Positions 26,401-33,820 of a stretch of 37,042 nucleotides of DNA are shown piece after piece. The position numbers and the translations under genes are program-made. How positions within the stretch are numbered: the stretch's first letter is position 1; each line of letters opens with the position of its first letter. Source of the DNA: Nostoc calcicola FACHB-3891 (GTDB lineage: Bacteria > Cyanobacteriota > Cyanobacteriia > Cyanobacteriales > Nostocaceae); contig NZ_JACJRQ010000065.1 in assembly GCF_014697355.1 (NCBI RefSeq), positions 1 to 37,042 on the forward strand, read 5' to 3'. A model generated the notes under the pieces. It was not told where the DNA came from and searched no databases. It saw nothing but the letters and a program-made list of their open reading frames with translations.

Positions 26401-26880
26401 ACGGCTACCACTGAATGCCACAATAAAAGGAATCGCTGTAAATACAACTTTTAAAAAAGTTTCTGGACAAGAAATATCTAACGCTTCAAAATTGACTTTA
26501 ATTAGGTTTGTCAGAATAATTGCGTACAGCGCAGGTGCTGCTGCCCAGCTAAAAAAGTACCCTAAAGCTACGTAAAGACCCAAACTAGGAAAGTTTTTTA
26601 ATAACCTTGTGGTATAGTTCGGTGTTCCTCCTGCAACATCTGGCCAATGTCTACCTAAACTTTGTACCTGCAAATTAAGTAAAACGGAGACAATGGTGCC
26701 AAACAACCAAACTAAGATAGCTTTAGACCCTAGCGCTGCATGAATAATGGGGGCAGTACCAATCCATCCAACATGACCCGTCAACCCAAAGCCCCAGGTT
26801 TCGAGATAACTCAGAGTACGTGGTAAGCGCATTCCCAAGCGCTGATTTTTCTCTGCCTGTAGAGAATCGTTAGTAGTCAT
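23494..26880 (-). CDS. Amino acid permease-PAS-GGDEF-EAL fusion (c-di-GMP cyclase/phosphodiesterase)
   Basis: The 1128-residue protein starts with an APC-superfamily permease-like half (about 20-520, a dozen or more hydrophobic segments; YLETWGFGLTGHVGWIGTAP is the first). A PAS domain (about 535-640) and a coiled-coil linker (641-690) follow, then a GGDEF domain with intact GGDEF (769-773) and inhibitory-site RAGD (760-763), and an EAL domain with EAL (899-901), EITES, DDFGTGYSS (1022-1030), KIDRSF and EGIET. All residues needed for both activities appear present. The architecture suggests a membrane receptor derived from an amino-acid transporter, possibly a transceptor, coupling substrate to c-di-GMP turnover. 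Whether it still transports is unknown. Start ATG at 26880. The convergent neighbour is a histidine-decarboxylase-like gene. Confidence 0.93.
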   Translation of the reverse strand: MTTNDSLQAEKNQRLGMRLPRTLSYLETWGFGLTGHVGWIGTAPIIHAALGSKAILVWLFGTIVSVLLNLQVQSLGRHWPDVAGGTPNYTTRLLKNFPSLGLYVALGYFFSWAAAPALYAIILTNLIKVNFEALDISCPETFLKVVFTAIPFIVAFSGSRALALLHLFFVFPAILLLFLFCIQGVVSLSFSSTSLNLLPASIHSLSFEEWAKWFFLASYSIYACETTSSFVADSHNPDKTLKFLTVAAWLIPPVFLGSSWILMCSAQNPTIGDDVFLNLLAASVPFWGKYASFLVTLLITVSCLLSSATAVCNSPRVLYQLALDGQLSEIFTVVSRQGVLGPAILVAFILSLLCLNLGNVSQLVTVAGTCYLLSIMGLHLGLWLCRGQPQVLWPRWSLGFLFVEAVVLIVGGLAWNWRDFLVGLLLPIVLMLGDAVLRRLKFVLLHPKWWAERYDAKLNRNNPDFVVLQVIVLVSLICITATSSWFIRDLLGEVTNNTPNSLLAILLVTLSFTGVAIACWTTLPQIVAIDEARKQAKNLFITTLDTVPDTVLVLDENGMICQTNAAAEELFELSVQQLLGQNLNQLLMCYHGKPEQWSIRSEQTLKINQGLRIVESTVSRPFNPQLQEYVVIVRDITQRKLAEEELVQYRCQLEQLVLERTIELIRVNQQLEQDIIKRQEAQEKLLHNSLHDGLTGLPNQSLFIQRVQQSIERTKHDKNYLFAVLFLDLDRFKVVNDSLGHLLGNQLLIAISHRLKSVVRAGDIVARFGGDEFTILIEEIDDINTAIQIAERIKKVLALPFQLNEHRVFTNASIGIAFSKVDYQQAAQIIRDADVAMYSAKALGKARYEVFDQKMHEGASLLLELETALRHALLLKQEEFRLYYQPIVSLLTGKIIGFEALIRWHHPQRGIVSPQDFIPLAEETGMIVSIGEWVLYQACHQMYTWHQQFPSSLNLTISVNFSGKQITQPDIFKQVKQILQQTGLEPCNLKLEITESLLMDNFELATTVLSQLTALNVELHMDDFGTGYSSLNYLHRLPIKTIKIDRSFVNSIGSRGENLEIVRAIVTLAHNLNMSVTAEGIETVEQLAQLKALQCDYGQGYFFLPPMESIEVERLLAANFCYKDFLRN

Positions 26881-27024
26881 TGTTTCTTAGCTAGATTTAC
26901 TGGCCTTTTCACTCAATAACTGAATCTTCCTACTAAAAGCTTCAGTATAAGTACTTATTTTAAAGAAATATTAGCTTAATTATTACCGCGTTTTATTTTT
27001 GTACATAATAATCAACATGGTAAA

Positions 27025-27053
27025 ATTCCCTACTTCTTAAAGAAGTAGGGAAT
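27025..27053 (-). terminator. Hairpin terminator after the ParA gene
   Basis: ATTCCCTACTTCTT and AAGAAGTAGGGAAT form a perfect 14-bp stem around one central base. On the minus strand it is followed by TTTTACC, fitting termination of the ParA transcript 29 bp after its stop codon. Confidence 0.65.
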
Positions 27054-27081
27054 CTTGTTGTTTATGAATGATTAAGTAGGA

Positions 27082-27966
27082 CTATAATTTTTGCAACAAC
27101 TCCTGAGCTAACTGAAAAAATGCTTTTGAACCAGGTGATTGAGGAGCATTTAAAACAGCTGGCATAAAGCTATCAACAGCCTTAGCAACATTCACATCAA
27201 CTGGTATTTGTACCTTACAAATTTTTTCTACACCGAAATCTTCAACAACACGGTGCATTACTTGTTTATAGTATCTACCAGTGAGAAGGTTAGCACTAGA
27301 CATGCTGAAGACAATTCCTAGCATTTTTATATTTATCTTGGTTTCATGTCCGTGACTGTCTTTTAATTGGGCAATCCGTCTTTCTAGTAGTTGAATACCG
27401 ACTACAGATAACGGTTCTGGTTTAGCAGGAAGTATGTAGAAATCGCTTGCTGCTAAAGCACTACGAGTCAGTAAATTATATCCCGGCGCACAATCGAGAA
27501 GGATAAAATCATATTCTTGGCGCACAGGTTTTAAAATGTTATTTATCAAGACTCTTTCAAAGCGATTCCAAATCGTTTCAAAGTCTTGTTCACCTAAAGC
27601 CGTTGCTTGTTGGTGCAGCATTTCTGACACAACAAATTCATCATATAAATCAATATCTCCTGGTAATAAATCCAATCCAGGAAGATTACAAACCTGAGCT
27701 TGAATGATATCTTGAATTGTCAGCTTCGCTTGTGGTTCTGGATTGATAACTTCGTCTATGAGATATCTAAATGTCTTACTTTGTTTACGACGTTTAGCAA
27801 AATCTAAAGGTGACATCAGACTGAGTGTGGCGCTAATTTGGCTGTCTAAATCAAGGACAAGTACCCGCTTGCCATGATTTTTAGCTAAACACGTAGCTAA
27901 GTTGACAGTGAGGGTGGTTTTACCAACACCACCTTTCATATTTGCAGTTGCAATTACATACCCCAT
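27082..27966 (-). CDS. ParA/MinD-family ATPase, orphan
   Basis: The 294-residue protein carries the deviant Walker A KGGVGKTT (11-18) with the signature first lysine, DLDSQ in the A' region (38-42), and DFILLDCAPG (Walker B, about 152-161). This is the ParA-type partition ATPase fold, which dimerises on ATP and binds DNA or membrane. No ParB or parS site is visible beside it, so chromosome or plasmid partition is not shown; such orphans also position protein complexes. It is divergent from the AAA-GGDEF gene across a 900-bp gap. Confidence 0.88.
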   Translation of the reverse strand: MGYVIATANMKGGVGKTTLTVNLATCLAKNHGKRVLVLDLDSQISATLSLMSPLDFAKRRKQSKTFRYLIDEVINPEPQAKLTIQDIIQAQVCNLPGLDLLPGDIDLYDEFVVSEMLHQQATALGEQDFETIWNRFERVLINNILKPVRQEYDFILLDCAPGYNLLTRSALAASDFYILPAKPEPLSVVGIQLLERRIAQLKDSHGHETKINIKMLGIVFSMSSANLLTGRYYKQVMHRVVEDFGVEKICKVQIPVDVNVAKAVDSFMPAVLNAPQSPGSKAFFQLAQELLQKL

Positions 27967-28873
27967 TGATTGAATCCTTTGTTAACGCATTCCCATCTAG
28001 GTAGCGTACACCCCTCTAGATCTATCAAATCTTCCATTAAATTTAATATTTTGGCAAACTCAAAACTATGCTGAGTAAAGAAGTATTCAATGCTTGAATA
28101 GTTCTCATTGGGTAATGATGGCGATTCAGTGTAGGATTGCCAATAGTACTGATAACTATTAATTCAGTAATTATTTATATCCACTCATGACTAAAGTACT
28201 GAAATTTGAGTTTTCAGTGGGTTCTTCGATATGCACTTTGATCAGGGATGTAAAAAGTTAGCAGGCTAAATGAGCAGTTTAAAAATACACCCTAGCGCTA
28301 GATATGCTGTAATTTTCTGTCTAGGCTGTTTTAGCACCTGATGTTCGAGTTGTGGACAGTACAGTTTTGTTAACAAATTGTGTGAGGTACGCAAATACCC
28401 ACCGCGCTATGGCATACCCTAAGAGCGAGTTCGGGGAGGGTTGGGGAGGGGTGTACCTGATGTAGTTGCAAAACGCTGTAGTTGATTACACTGTAACTTC
28501 GATCTCAGATTATCAGTCCATATCATCAATTTTGATGGAATTTAGCAAAAAATCAACGGACAAATCTCACCTTTGTTGCGATCGCCTTAGCTATTTTTGA
28601 GAAAAAAACAGCTAAATTGCGTGTATCTACACTCTAATACATGTCTAAAAAAGTAGATCGAATCACATAAAATTAGCGAAAAACTCGGAAAAATTTGTAA
28701 AAAAAATTCTATGATGAAATCACGTCAAATATCTGAGGATACAAAAAATTATCCAGAGTTGTTTGTAGTTTTTTTTGCAAAGGGCTGACTGTTATCGGCA
28801 TACAACAAGCTACATTCAGTTGGCAAGAATAATGGTGTGAGAAAATTTCCTGCTGAATTAGAGTCAATGAGTA
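27967..28873. other. Gene-free region between divergent genes, with a G-rich repeat
   Basis: No coding sequence is supported in these 907 bp. A short repeat lies at 28382-28458, bounded by GTGAGGTAC and GTACCT and containing the G-run block GGGGAGGGTTGGGGAGGGG (28433-28451), which fits an intramolecular G-quadruplex pattern. The rest is AT-rich and must hold the promoters for the ParA gene and the AAA-GGDEF gene; I cannot place them. Confidence 0.55.
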
Positions 28874-30877
28874 ATGACTATAGATGAAGTAGTACTGCTA
28901 TTAAAAGCCAGTCAAGCAACTGGTTTAACAACATTCCAAGAAATTGTATTGCGTTCTTCCTGGGAAGGAAAAACCTACACGAACATCGCAGTTGAAGCAG
29001 ACTATGCTGAGGATCGCATCACGAAAATTGCTGTTGATTTATGGCAAATACTGAGTGATTTTTACAAAGAACCTATAAATGAATCCAACTTCCGCCAGAC
29101 TCTAGAAAATCATCGTCTTGGTAAAGCACATCAGCAGTTACTTACGGAATTTTACCGAGCTGCCACAGCCGTATCCTTAGAATTTCCTAGTGGCCCAGTA
29201 TCCCTAAATTCCAGATTCTACATTTCTCGCCCGCCAATTGAGGAACTTGCCTACGCAGAAATGGCTCAACCAGGGAGTGTCATCTGCATTAAAGCACCCA
29301 AAAAAATGGGGAAAAGCTCCCTGATGCTGCGGCTGCTTGCACGCGCTAAAAAGCAAAGTTTCCACACCGTGAGTTTGGACTTTCAGCAAGCAGACACAAC
29401 AGTATTTGCCAATTTGGATAAATTTTTGCGCTGGTTTTGTGCCAATGTCAGTCGGGAATTACACCTAGAACCAAAACTCAATGATTATTGGGATGAAGAT
29501 ATGGGTAGCAAAGTCAGCTGCTCTATTTATTTCCAAAAGTATTTACTATCTGCGTTGGAAAATCCCCTGGTTTTAGTCTTGAATGAAGCAGATTGGGTGT
29601 TTGAGTATCAGGAAATTGCTGGAGAATTGTTAGCATTAGTGCGATCGTGGCACGAACAAGCTCAAGCAGGAGAAATTTGGCAAAAATTGCGCCTGGTTAT
29701 GGTTTATTCAACGGAAATTATTGTTCCCATAAAACTTACTCAATCACCATTTAATATTGGTTTACCGATTAAATTGCCTTTGTTTACAAAAGAACAAGTT
29801 CAAGATTTGGCACAACGTCACGGTTTGGATTGGACTGATGGTAAAGATGCTGACAGTCTAATGGCAATAGTGGGGGGACATCCTTATTTAGTGCGATTGG
29901 CTTTATATCATCTTGTAGGAAAAGGAGGATTAAAAGGAAATTTAGAACAGCTATTGCAACAAGCACCCACAGAATCAGGAATTTATCACGAGTATTTAAA
30001 GCAATATATAATAGCACTAGGAAATGAACCAGAATTAGCAGATGCTTTCTATCAAGTAATTACCGCCACAGGTTATGTGAAATTAGAACCGATATTGGCA
30101 TATAAATTACAGGGTATGGGGCTAATTAATGTAGAAGGCGATCGCTGTACTTCCACATGTGAATTATATCGTTTATATTTTCGAGAACATCTGAAAGTAA
30201 ATGATGAGTTCAACAATAATCATGTTGAACGCTTGAAACAAGAAAATCAACAATTGCTTTTCCTCTCTAACTTGGACGAACTAACTCAATTAGTAAATCG
30301 CCGCTATTTTCAAACCTACCTACAAATCGAGTGGCAAAGTTGTGTTCGTCAACGCACACCAATATCACTAATTTTATGCGATATCGATTATTTCAAAATT
30401 TATAATAAAACTTACGGCATTGTGGCAGGAGATGAGTGTTTACGAGAAATCGCTAACACTATCTCTAACTGCGTAAAATGCTCACTGGGTAGTAGTAGTT
30501 TTTCATATGCTAGTAGAAGTATGGCTTATCCTGCTACTAATTGTTTTGCAAATTTGCCAAAAGGAGATTTTAGAGATGAAAATAGCAAGGTTTTAGTGGC
30601 TCGTTATGGGGGTGAAGAATTTGCCATTCTCGCAAAAATAGATGTTGCTGCTGCAATGTACATTGCCGAATATATTCGAGAGCAAGTAAAAGGTTTGGCG
30701 ATTAAATGTGAGTATCCTAGTATTGGTGGTTTGCCTGCTGCTGTTTTAACTGTCAGTTTAGGCGTAGCTAGTATTATTCCTCAAGTTGAAACTGAGCCTA
30801 CTACTTTAGTTAATGCTGCTGAAAAAGCACTTTATCAAGCAAAAAGACAAGGACGCGATCGCGTTGTTTTAGGTTAG
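28874..30877 (+). CDS. AAA-like (AAA_35) ATPase fused to a diguanylate cyclase
   Basis: The 667-residue protein has three parts. Residues 1-80 match the N-terminal helical module of vWA-MoxR-associated (vMAP-type) proteins (LTTFQEIVLRSSWEGKTYTN). Residues about 105-440 are an AAA-like STAND-type ATPase with Walker A APKKMGKSS (K147), a Walker B-like VLVLNEADWVF (233-243) and the family blocks SPFNIGLPIKLPLFT and GGHPYLVRLALYHL. Residues about 460-667 are a GGDEF domain with GGEEF (579-583) and CDIDYFK. The usual inhibitory RxxD before GGEEF is NSKV, and about 45 extra residues (530-572) are inserted before it. It is probably a c-di-GMP synthase gated by an ATP switch. Confidence 0.88.
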   Translation: MTIDEVVLLLKASQATGLTTFQEIVLRSSWEGKTYTNIAVEADYAEDRITKIAVDLWQILSDFYKEPINESNFRQTLENHRLGKAHQQLLTEFYRAATAVSLEFPSGPVSLNSRFYISRPPIEELAYAEMAQPGSVICIKAPKKMGKSSLMLRLLARAKKQSFHTVSLDFQQADTTVFANLDKFLRWFCANVSRELHLEPKLNDYWDEDMGSKVSCSIYFQKYLLSALENPLVLVLNEADWVFEYQEIAGELLALVRSWHEQAQAGEIWQKLRLVMVYSTEIIVPIKLTQSPFNIGLPIKLPLFTKEQVQDLAQRHGLDWTDGKDADSLMAIVGGHPYLVRLALYHLVGKGGLKGNLEQLLQQAPTESGIYHEYLKQYIIALGNEPELADAFYQVITATGYVKLEPILAYKLQGMGLINVEGDRCTSTCELYRLYFREHLKVNDEFNNNHVERLKQENQQLLFLSNLDELTQLVNRRYFQTYLQIEWQSCVRQRTPISLILCDIDYFKIYNKTYGIVAGDECLREIANTISNCVKCSLGSSSFSYASRSMAYPATNCFANLPKGDFRDENSKVLVARYGGEEFAILAKIDVAAAMYIAEYIREQVKGLAIKCEYPSIGGLPAAVLTVSLGVASIIPQVETEPTTLVNAAEKALYQAKRQGRDRVVLG

Positions 30878-30922
30878 GAATGTAGCAATTGTTTGTATAG
30901 TTTTCATCTCATTTACCCTTAT

Positions 30923-32137
30923 TCAATCCATCACAGCTAACACAGCTTTTGGCAATAACTTATCTTTAAACCAAACAATTCTGGCGGGGACATCATTTAA
31001 TTTTACGCCCGCCTTTTCTAAATTAAGTCGCTCGGAAATTGCCAAAATTAAGTCATCACGTCCAGCGCGTCGCACCTGAGAAAACTTTTTTTGTAAATAT
31101 TCTGGCCGCCAATAACCAACAATTTCTAATAAAAAACTACGTCCATCAGGATGCACCAAGCGAAAATCTGGAATCATGACGCTACCAGGAATTGGTATCA
31201 AATCAACTTCTCGCTCTAAAGCCCAGCCACTTTTCAATGCATCCCACTTATCAGCAAAGGATGCTTCTAGCATACTATCGTAGGGCTTTCCTGGTGGATA
31301 ATGAGATACTAATCCACATTCGGAATTGAGAGTAAAACGTCCAGTTTTCCAAGTATTTGTATAAGCATCCCGACTTTGAAGAATCGAAGAAAGACTCCAT
31401 TTAGTAACGTGAAGTAAAGCGGGGATGAGTTTGGCGATCGCCAACCCATATCGCGTACTAGAATTAAACAAACTCGTCGGCCCGTCTATGGTAATTGTAA
31501 ACCCGTGGTCAGCATCACCTTCAATATAAGCCATCAATTGAAACAATTTTAAATAACGAAACAACAGCTTATATTCTCCTGGAACATTGCGATGAGCATT
31601 TAACACTAACTGACTCGCTTTATAAAAAACACCCTGCACCTGAGATAAGTTATAGCGATTCAACAAATCTGGCGCTGTTGGTGCATCAAAAACCGTCAAA
31701 ATTTTATTCTCAGATAAATCAGCATATAATCCAGTACGAACCTGTTCCGGTAAAACTTCCCGTTCAAGTTCTTGAGTTAATTCATCAGCAACTTTCCCCA
31801 GAGTAACTTGTGTCGATTCCCGACTAGAAACAGACTTTGCAGCCAAAGAAAACACCCGTTCTCTTAACATTTGTGGTTCCAAAGGACTAACCACTTCAAA
31901 AGTACAAAAACTGCTTTTGAGAATATAAGCTAATCCCCGCTTCACCCGATAATCCGTCGAATCTCCTTCAAAATCAGTCAGTTGTCGCTCAAGCACACCT
32001 TGAGTTTTCCCCACCGCTGATTGAAAATAATTAATTAACTCAATCGCCAACTCCGAAGTTTGCCGATCAATCTTCAGTCTCTTGGGAATGATCTCCTCCC
32101 CGTTTTGGCGATGCATCAATAATTCTGTCGGTAACAT
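30923..32137 (-). CDS. DUF790 / Bax1-like nuclease partner of XPB helicase
   Basis: The 404-residue protein fits the DUF790 family, which includes archaeal Bax1, a structure-specific nuclease that binds XPB. The N-terminal region (1-180, MLPTELLMHRQNGEEIIPKRL) and the central ARYxL-like block (about 215-260) are typical. The C-terminal nuclease-like core carries DSMLEASFADKW (287-298), PDF (323-325) and LLEIVGYW (336-343), a PD-(D/E)xK-like layout with E338. The start codon lies inside the end of the helicase gene (71-nt overlap), implying translational coupling. The role is inferred as cutting DNA at the junction opened by the helicase, in a nucleotide-excision-like pathway. Confidence 0.85.
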   Translation of the reverse strand: MLPTELLMHRQNGEEIIPKRLKIDRQTSELAIELINYFQSAVGKTQGVLERQLTDFEGDSTDYRVKRGLAYILKSSFCTFEVVSPLEPQMLRERVFSLAAKSVSSRESTQVTLGKVADELTQELEREVLPEQVRTGLYADLSENKILTVFDAPTAPDLLNRYNLSQVQGVFYKASQLVLNAHRNVPGEYKLLFRYLKLFQLMAYIEGDADHGFTITIDGPTSLFNSSTRYGLAIAKLIPALLHVTKWSLSSILQSRDAYTNTWKTGRFTLNSECGLVSHYPPGKPYDSMLEASFADKWDALKSGWALEREVDLIPIPGSVMIPDFRLVHPDGRSFLLEIVGYWRPEYLQKKFSQVRRAGRDDLILAISERLNLEKAGVKLNDVPARIVWFKDKLLPKAVLAVMD

Positions 32138-33656
32138 CTGCTGAATTTTGGATTTTAGATTTTGGATTTTGGATTGAATAATTAATTTCTAACTGTTCCG
32201 CCGCCTTCAAACTCCTATCCTTCCCACTCCCATACACAACCTGCAAATTCCCTTTCCTTTCTTTTTCTCCCCCTGCTCCCCCTGCCTTTCTTTCCCCTCT
32301 CCGCCTCGCCGAAGTCCCCTCTTCACTCGTATCCTCCGCCACTACTTCATACAAAATCGCCTGTTTATTCTCAATATTCCCCTTCCTTAAAACCCTCCCC
32401 AATCGCTGAGTATACTCCCTAGCCGAACCAGTTCCCGATAAAATAATTGCAACAGTTGCCGCAGGCACATCAACACCCTCATTTAACACATGAGAAGCCA
32501 CCAAGGTATTATACGTACCCTCACGAAATTTTGTTAATATTTCATGGCGTTCTTTCACAGGAGTTTGATGAGTAATTGCCGGAATTAGTAACTCTTGAGA
32601 AATGCGATAAACCGTTGCATTATCAGCAGTAAAAATCAAAATTCTTGCCGGATAATGTTCTGCCAACAAATTAGCTAAAATTCGCAACTTGCCATCAGTA
32701 CCCAAAGCAATATCTTTCGCTTCGCGGTGCGCTAACATAGCTCTCCGCCCAGCTTGGGATCTAGCGCTCATTTGGACGAACATTTGCCAACCTTGAAGAC
32801 TGCCCAAAGAAATGCGAGATTGCTTTAAAAAGTCGTTGCGAGTTTGAATTAATTGGTTGTATCTTTCGCGCTCAAGTTGTGATAACTTAACCTTAATTTG
32901 GACGATTTCATGTTCTGCTAACGCCTTCCCCGCCAAATCTTCAGCGCGTTTGCGATATACTTCTTGACCAATGAGAATATTTAAGTCAGCATGTTTGCCA
33001 TCGGTACGTTCTGGTGTAGCAGAAAGTCCTAAGCGATAAGGTGCGATCGCATATTCCGCAATCACCCGATTAAAATCTGTCGGTAAGTGATGACATTCAT
33101 CAAAAACAATCAAAGCATATTGATTTCCGATGGCTTCCGCGTGAATTGCCGCACTATCGTAAGTTGCCACAAGAATAGCTGTTTTATCCCGCGAACCACC
33201 CCCCAGCAATCCCACCTCAGCATCCGGAAAAGCCGCCACTAAATGTGCATACCACTGATGCATTAAATCCAAAGTTGGCACTACAATCAGCGTCGTGCGG
33301 GGGGTTGATTGCATCGCCATTTGTGCTAAATAAGTCTTTCCTGCCGCCGTGGGAAGCACAACCACCCCCTGCCTACCCGCTAGTTTCCAAGCCGCTAGGG
33401 CTTCACTCTGGTGAGCATAGGGTTCCATTTCCAAACTAGAAACCAAATCTAGAGGATAAAATTCCTTTGCTTCATCGATAAAGTTAACATCTTCCGCCTG
33501 TAGTGCTTCCACTAGCGATCGGTATCTAATCGCCGGAATGCGGAATTTTTCAACTCTATCATCCCATGTGGCATAGTCCATCCAAGCTTTGCCGCGTGGT
33601 GGTGGATGCAAAATTAGTGTGCCGCGATCGAAAGTTAATGTTGGGGTACGAGCCAT
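32067..33656 (-). CDS. XPB/Rad25-like superfamily 2 DNA helicase
   Basis: The 529-residue protein has an N-terminal damage-recognition-like region (1-75) and SF2 helicase motifs: Q/I TAAGKT (103-108), Ia VVPTLDL, II DECHH (186-190), III SATPERTDG (212-220), IV/V ASHVLNEGVDVP and VI QRLGRVLRKG (417-426). This is the XPB branch, paired in archaea and some bacteria with Bax1, as here. The C-terminal tail looks altered by repeats: residues 451-470 (Arg/Gly/Glu/Lys) come from a purine-rich tract, and 494-504 (SIQNPKSKIQN) from a TTTTGGA tandem repeat. The frame then reads through the start of the downstream gene. The native stop has probably been lost. Confidence 0.9.
   Translation of the reverse strand: MARTPTLTFDRGTLILHPPPRGKAWMDYATWDDRVEKFRIPAIRYRSLVEALQAEDVNFIDEAKEFYPLDLVSSLEMEPYAHQSEALAAWKLAGRQGVVVLPTAAGKTYLAQMAMQSTPRTTLIVVPTLDLMHQWYAHLVAAFPDAEVGLLGGGSRDKTAILVATYDSAAIHAEAIGNQYALIVFDECHHLPTDFNRVIAEYAIAPYRLGLSATPERTDGKHADLNILIGQEVYRKRAEDLAGKALAEHEIVQIKVKLSQLERERYNQLIQTRNDFLKQSRISLGSLQGWQMFVQMSARSQAGRRAMLAHREAKDIALGTDGKLRILANLLAEHYPARILIFTADNATVYRISQELLIPAITHQTPVKERHEILTKFREGTYNTLVASHVLNEGVDVPAATVAIILSGTGSAREYTQRLGRVLRKGNIENKQAILYEVVAEDTSEEGTSARRRGERKAGGAGGEKERKGNLQVVYGSGKDRSLKAAEQLEINYSIQNPKSKIQNSADVTDRIIDASPKRGGDHSQETED
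32145..32175. repeat. TTTTGGA tandem repeat inside the helicase 3' end
   Basis: Four imperfect GGATTTT/AGATTTT units lie 8 bp upstream of the DUF790 start codon and within the helicase reading frame. The same family occurs at 4646-4672. Confidence 0.8.
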
Positions 33657-33699
33657 TTGAGAGTGCTGTTAGCGGTAGCGGGGCGATGAGCCGCGTGCT

Positions 33700-33748
33700 G
33701 AGTTAGGAGTTAGGAGTTAGGAGTTAGGAGTTAAGAGTTAGGAGTTAT
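33700..33748. repeat. GAGTTAG heptamer tandem repeat
   Basis: Seven copies of GAGTTAG, one of them GAGTTAA, lie in the divergent promoter gap between the helicase and adenylate cyclase genes. They are followed by a pyrimidine-rich CCCCATCTC run up to 33790. Confidence 0.9.
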
Positions 33749-33820
33749 TTTCCCCCATCTCGCCATCTCCCCACCTCCCCATCTCCTCACTCCCTTGATT
33801 ACTAATAACGTAAAAAGTGC

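Noticed and set aside
27025..27053. The 14-bp hairpin as a parS-like site for the ParA gene
   Set aside because: It lies directly at the 3' end of the gene followed by a T-run, fitting a terminator better, and there is no ParB gene beside it.
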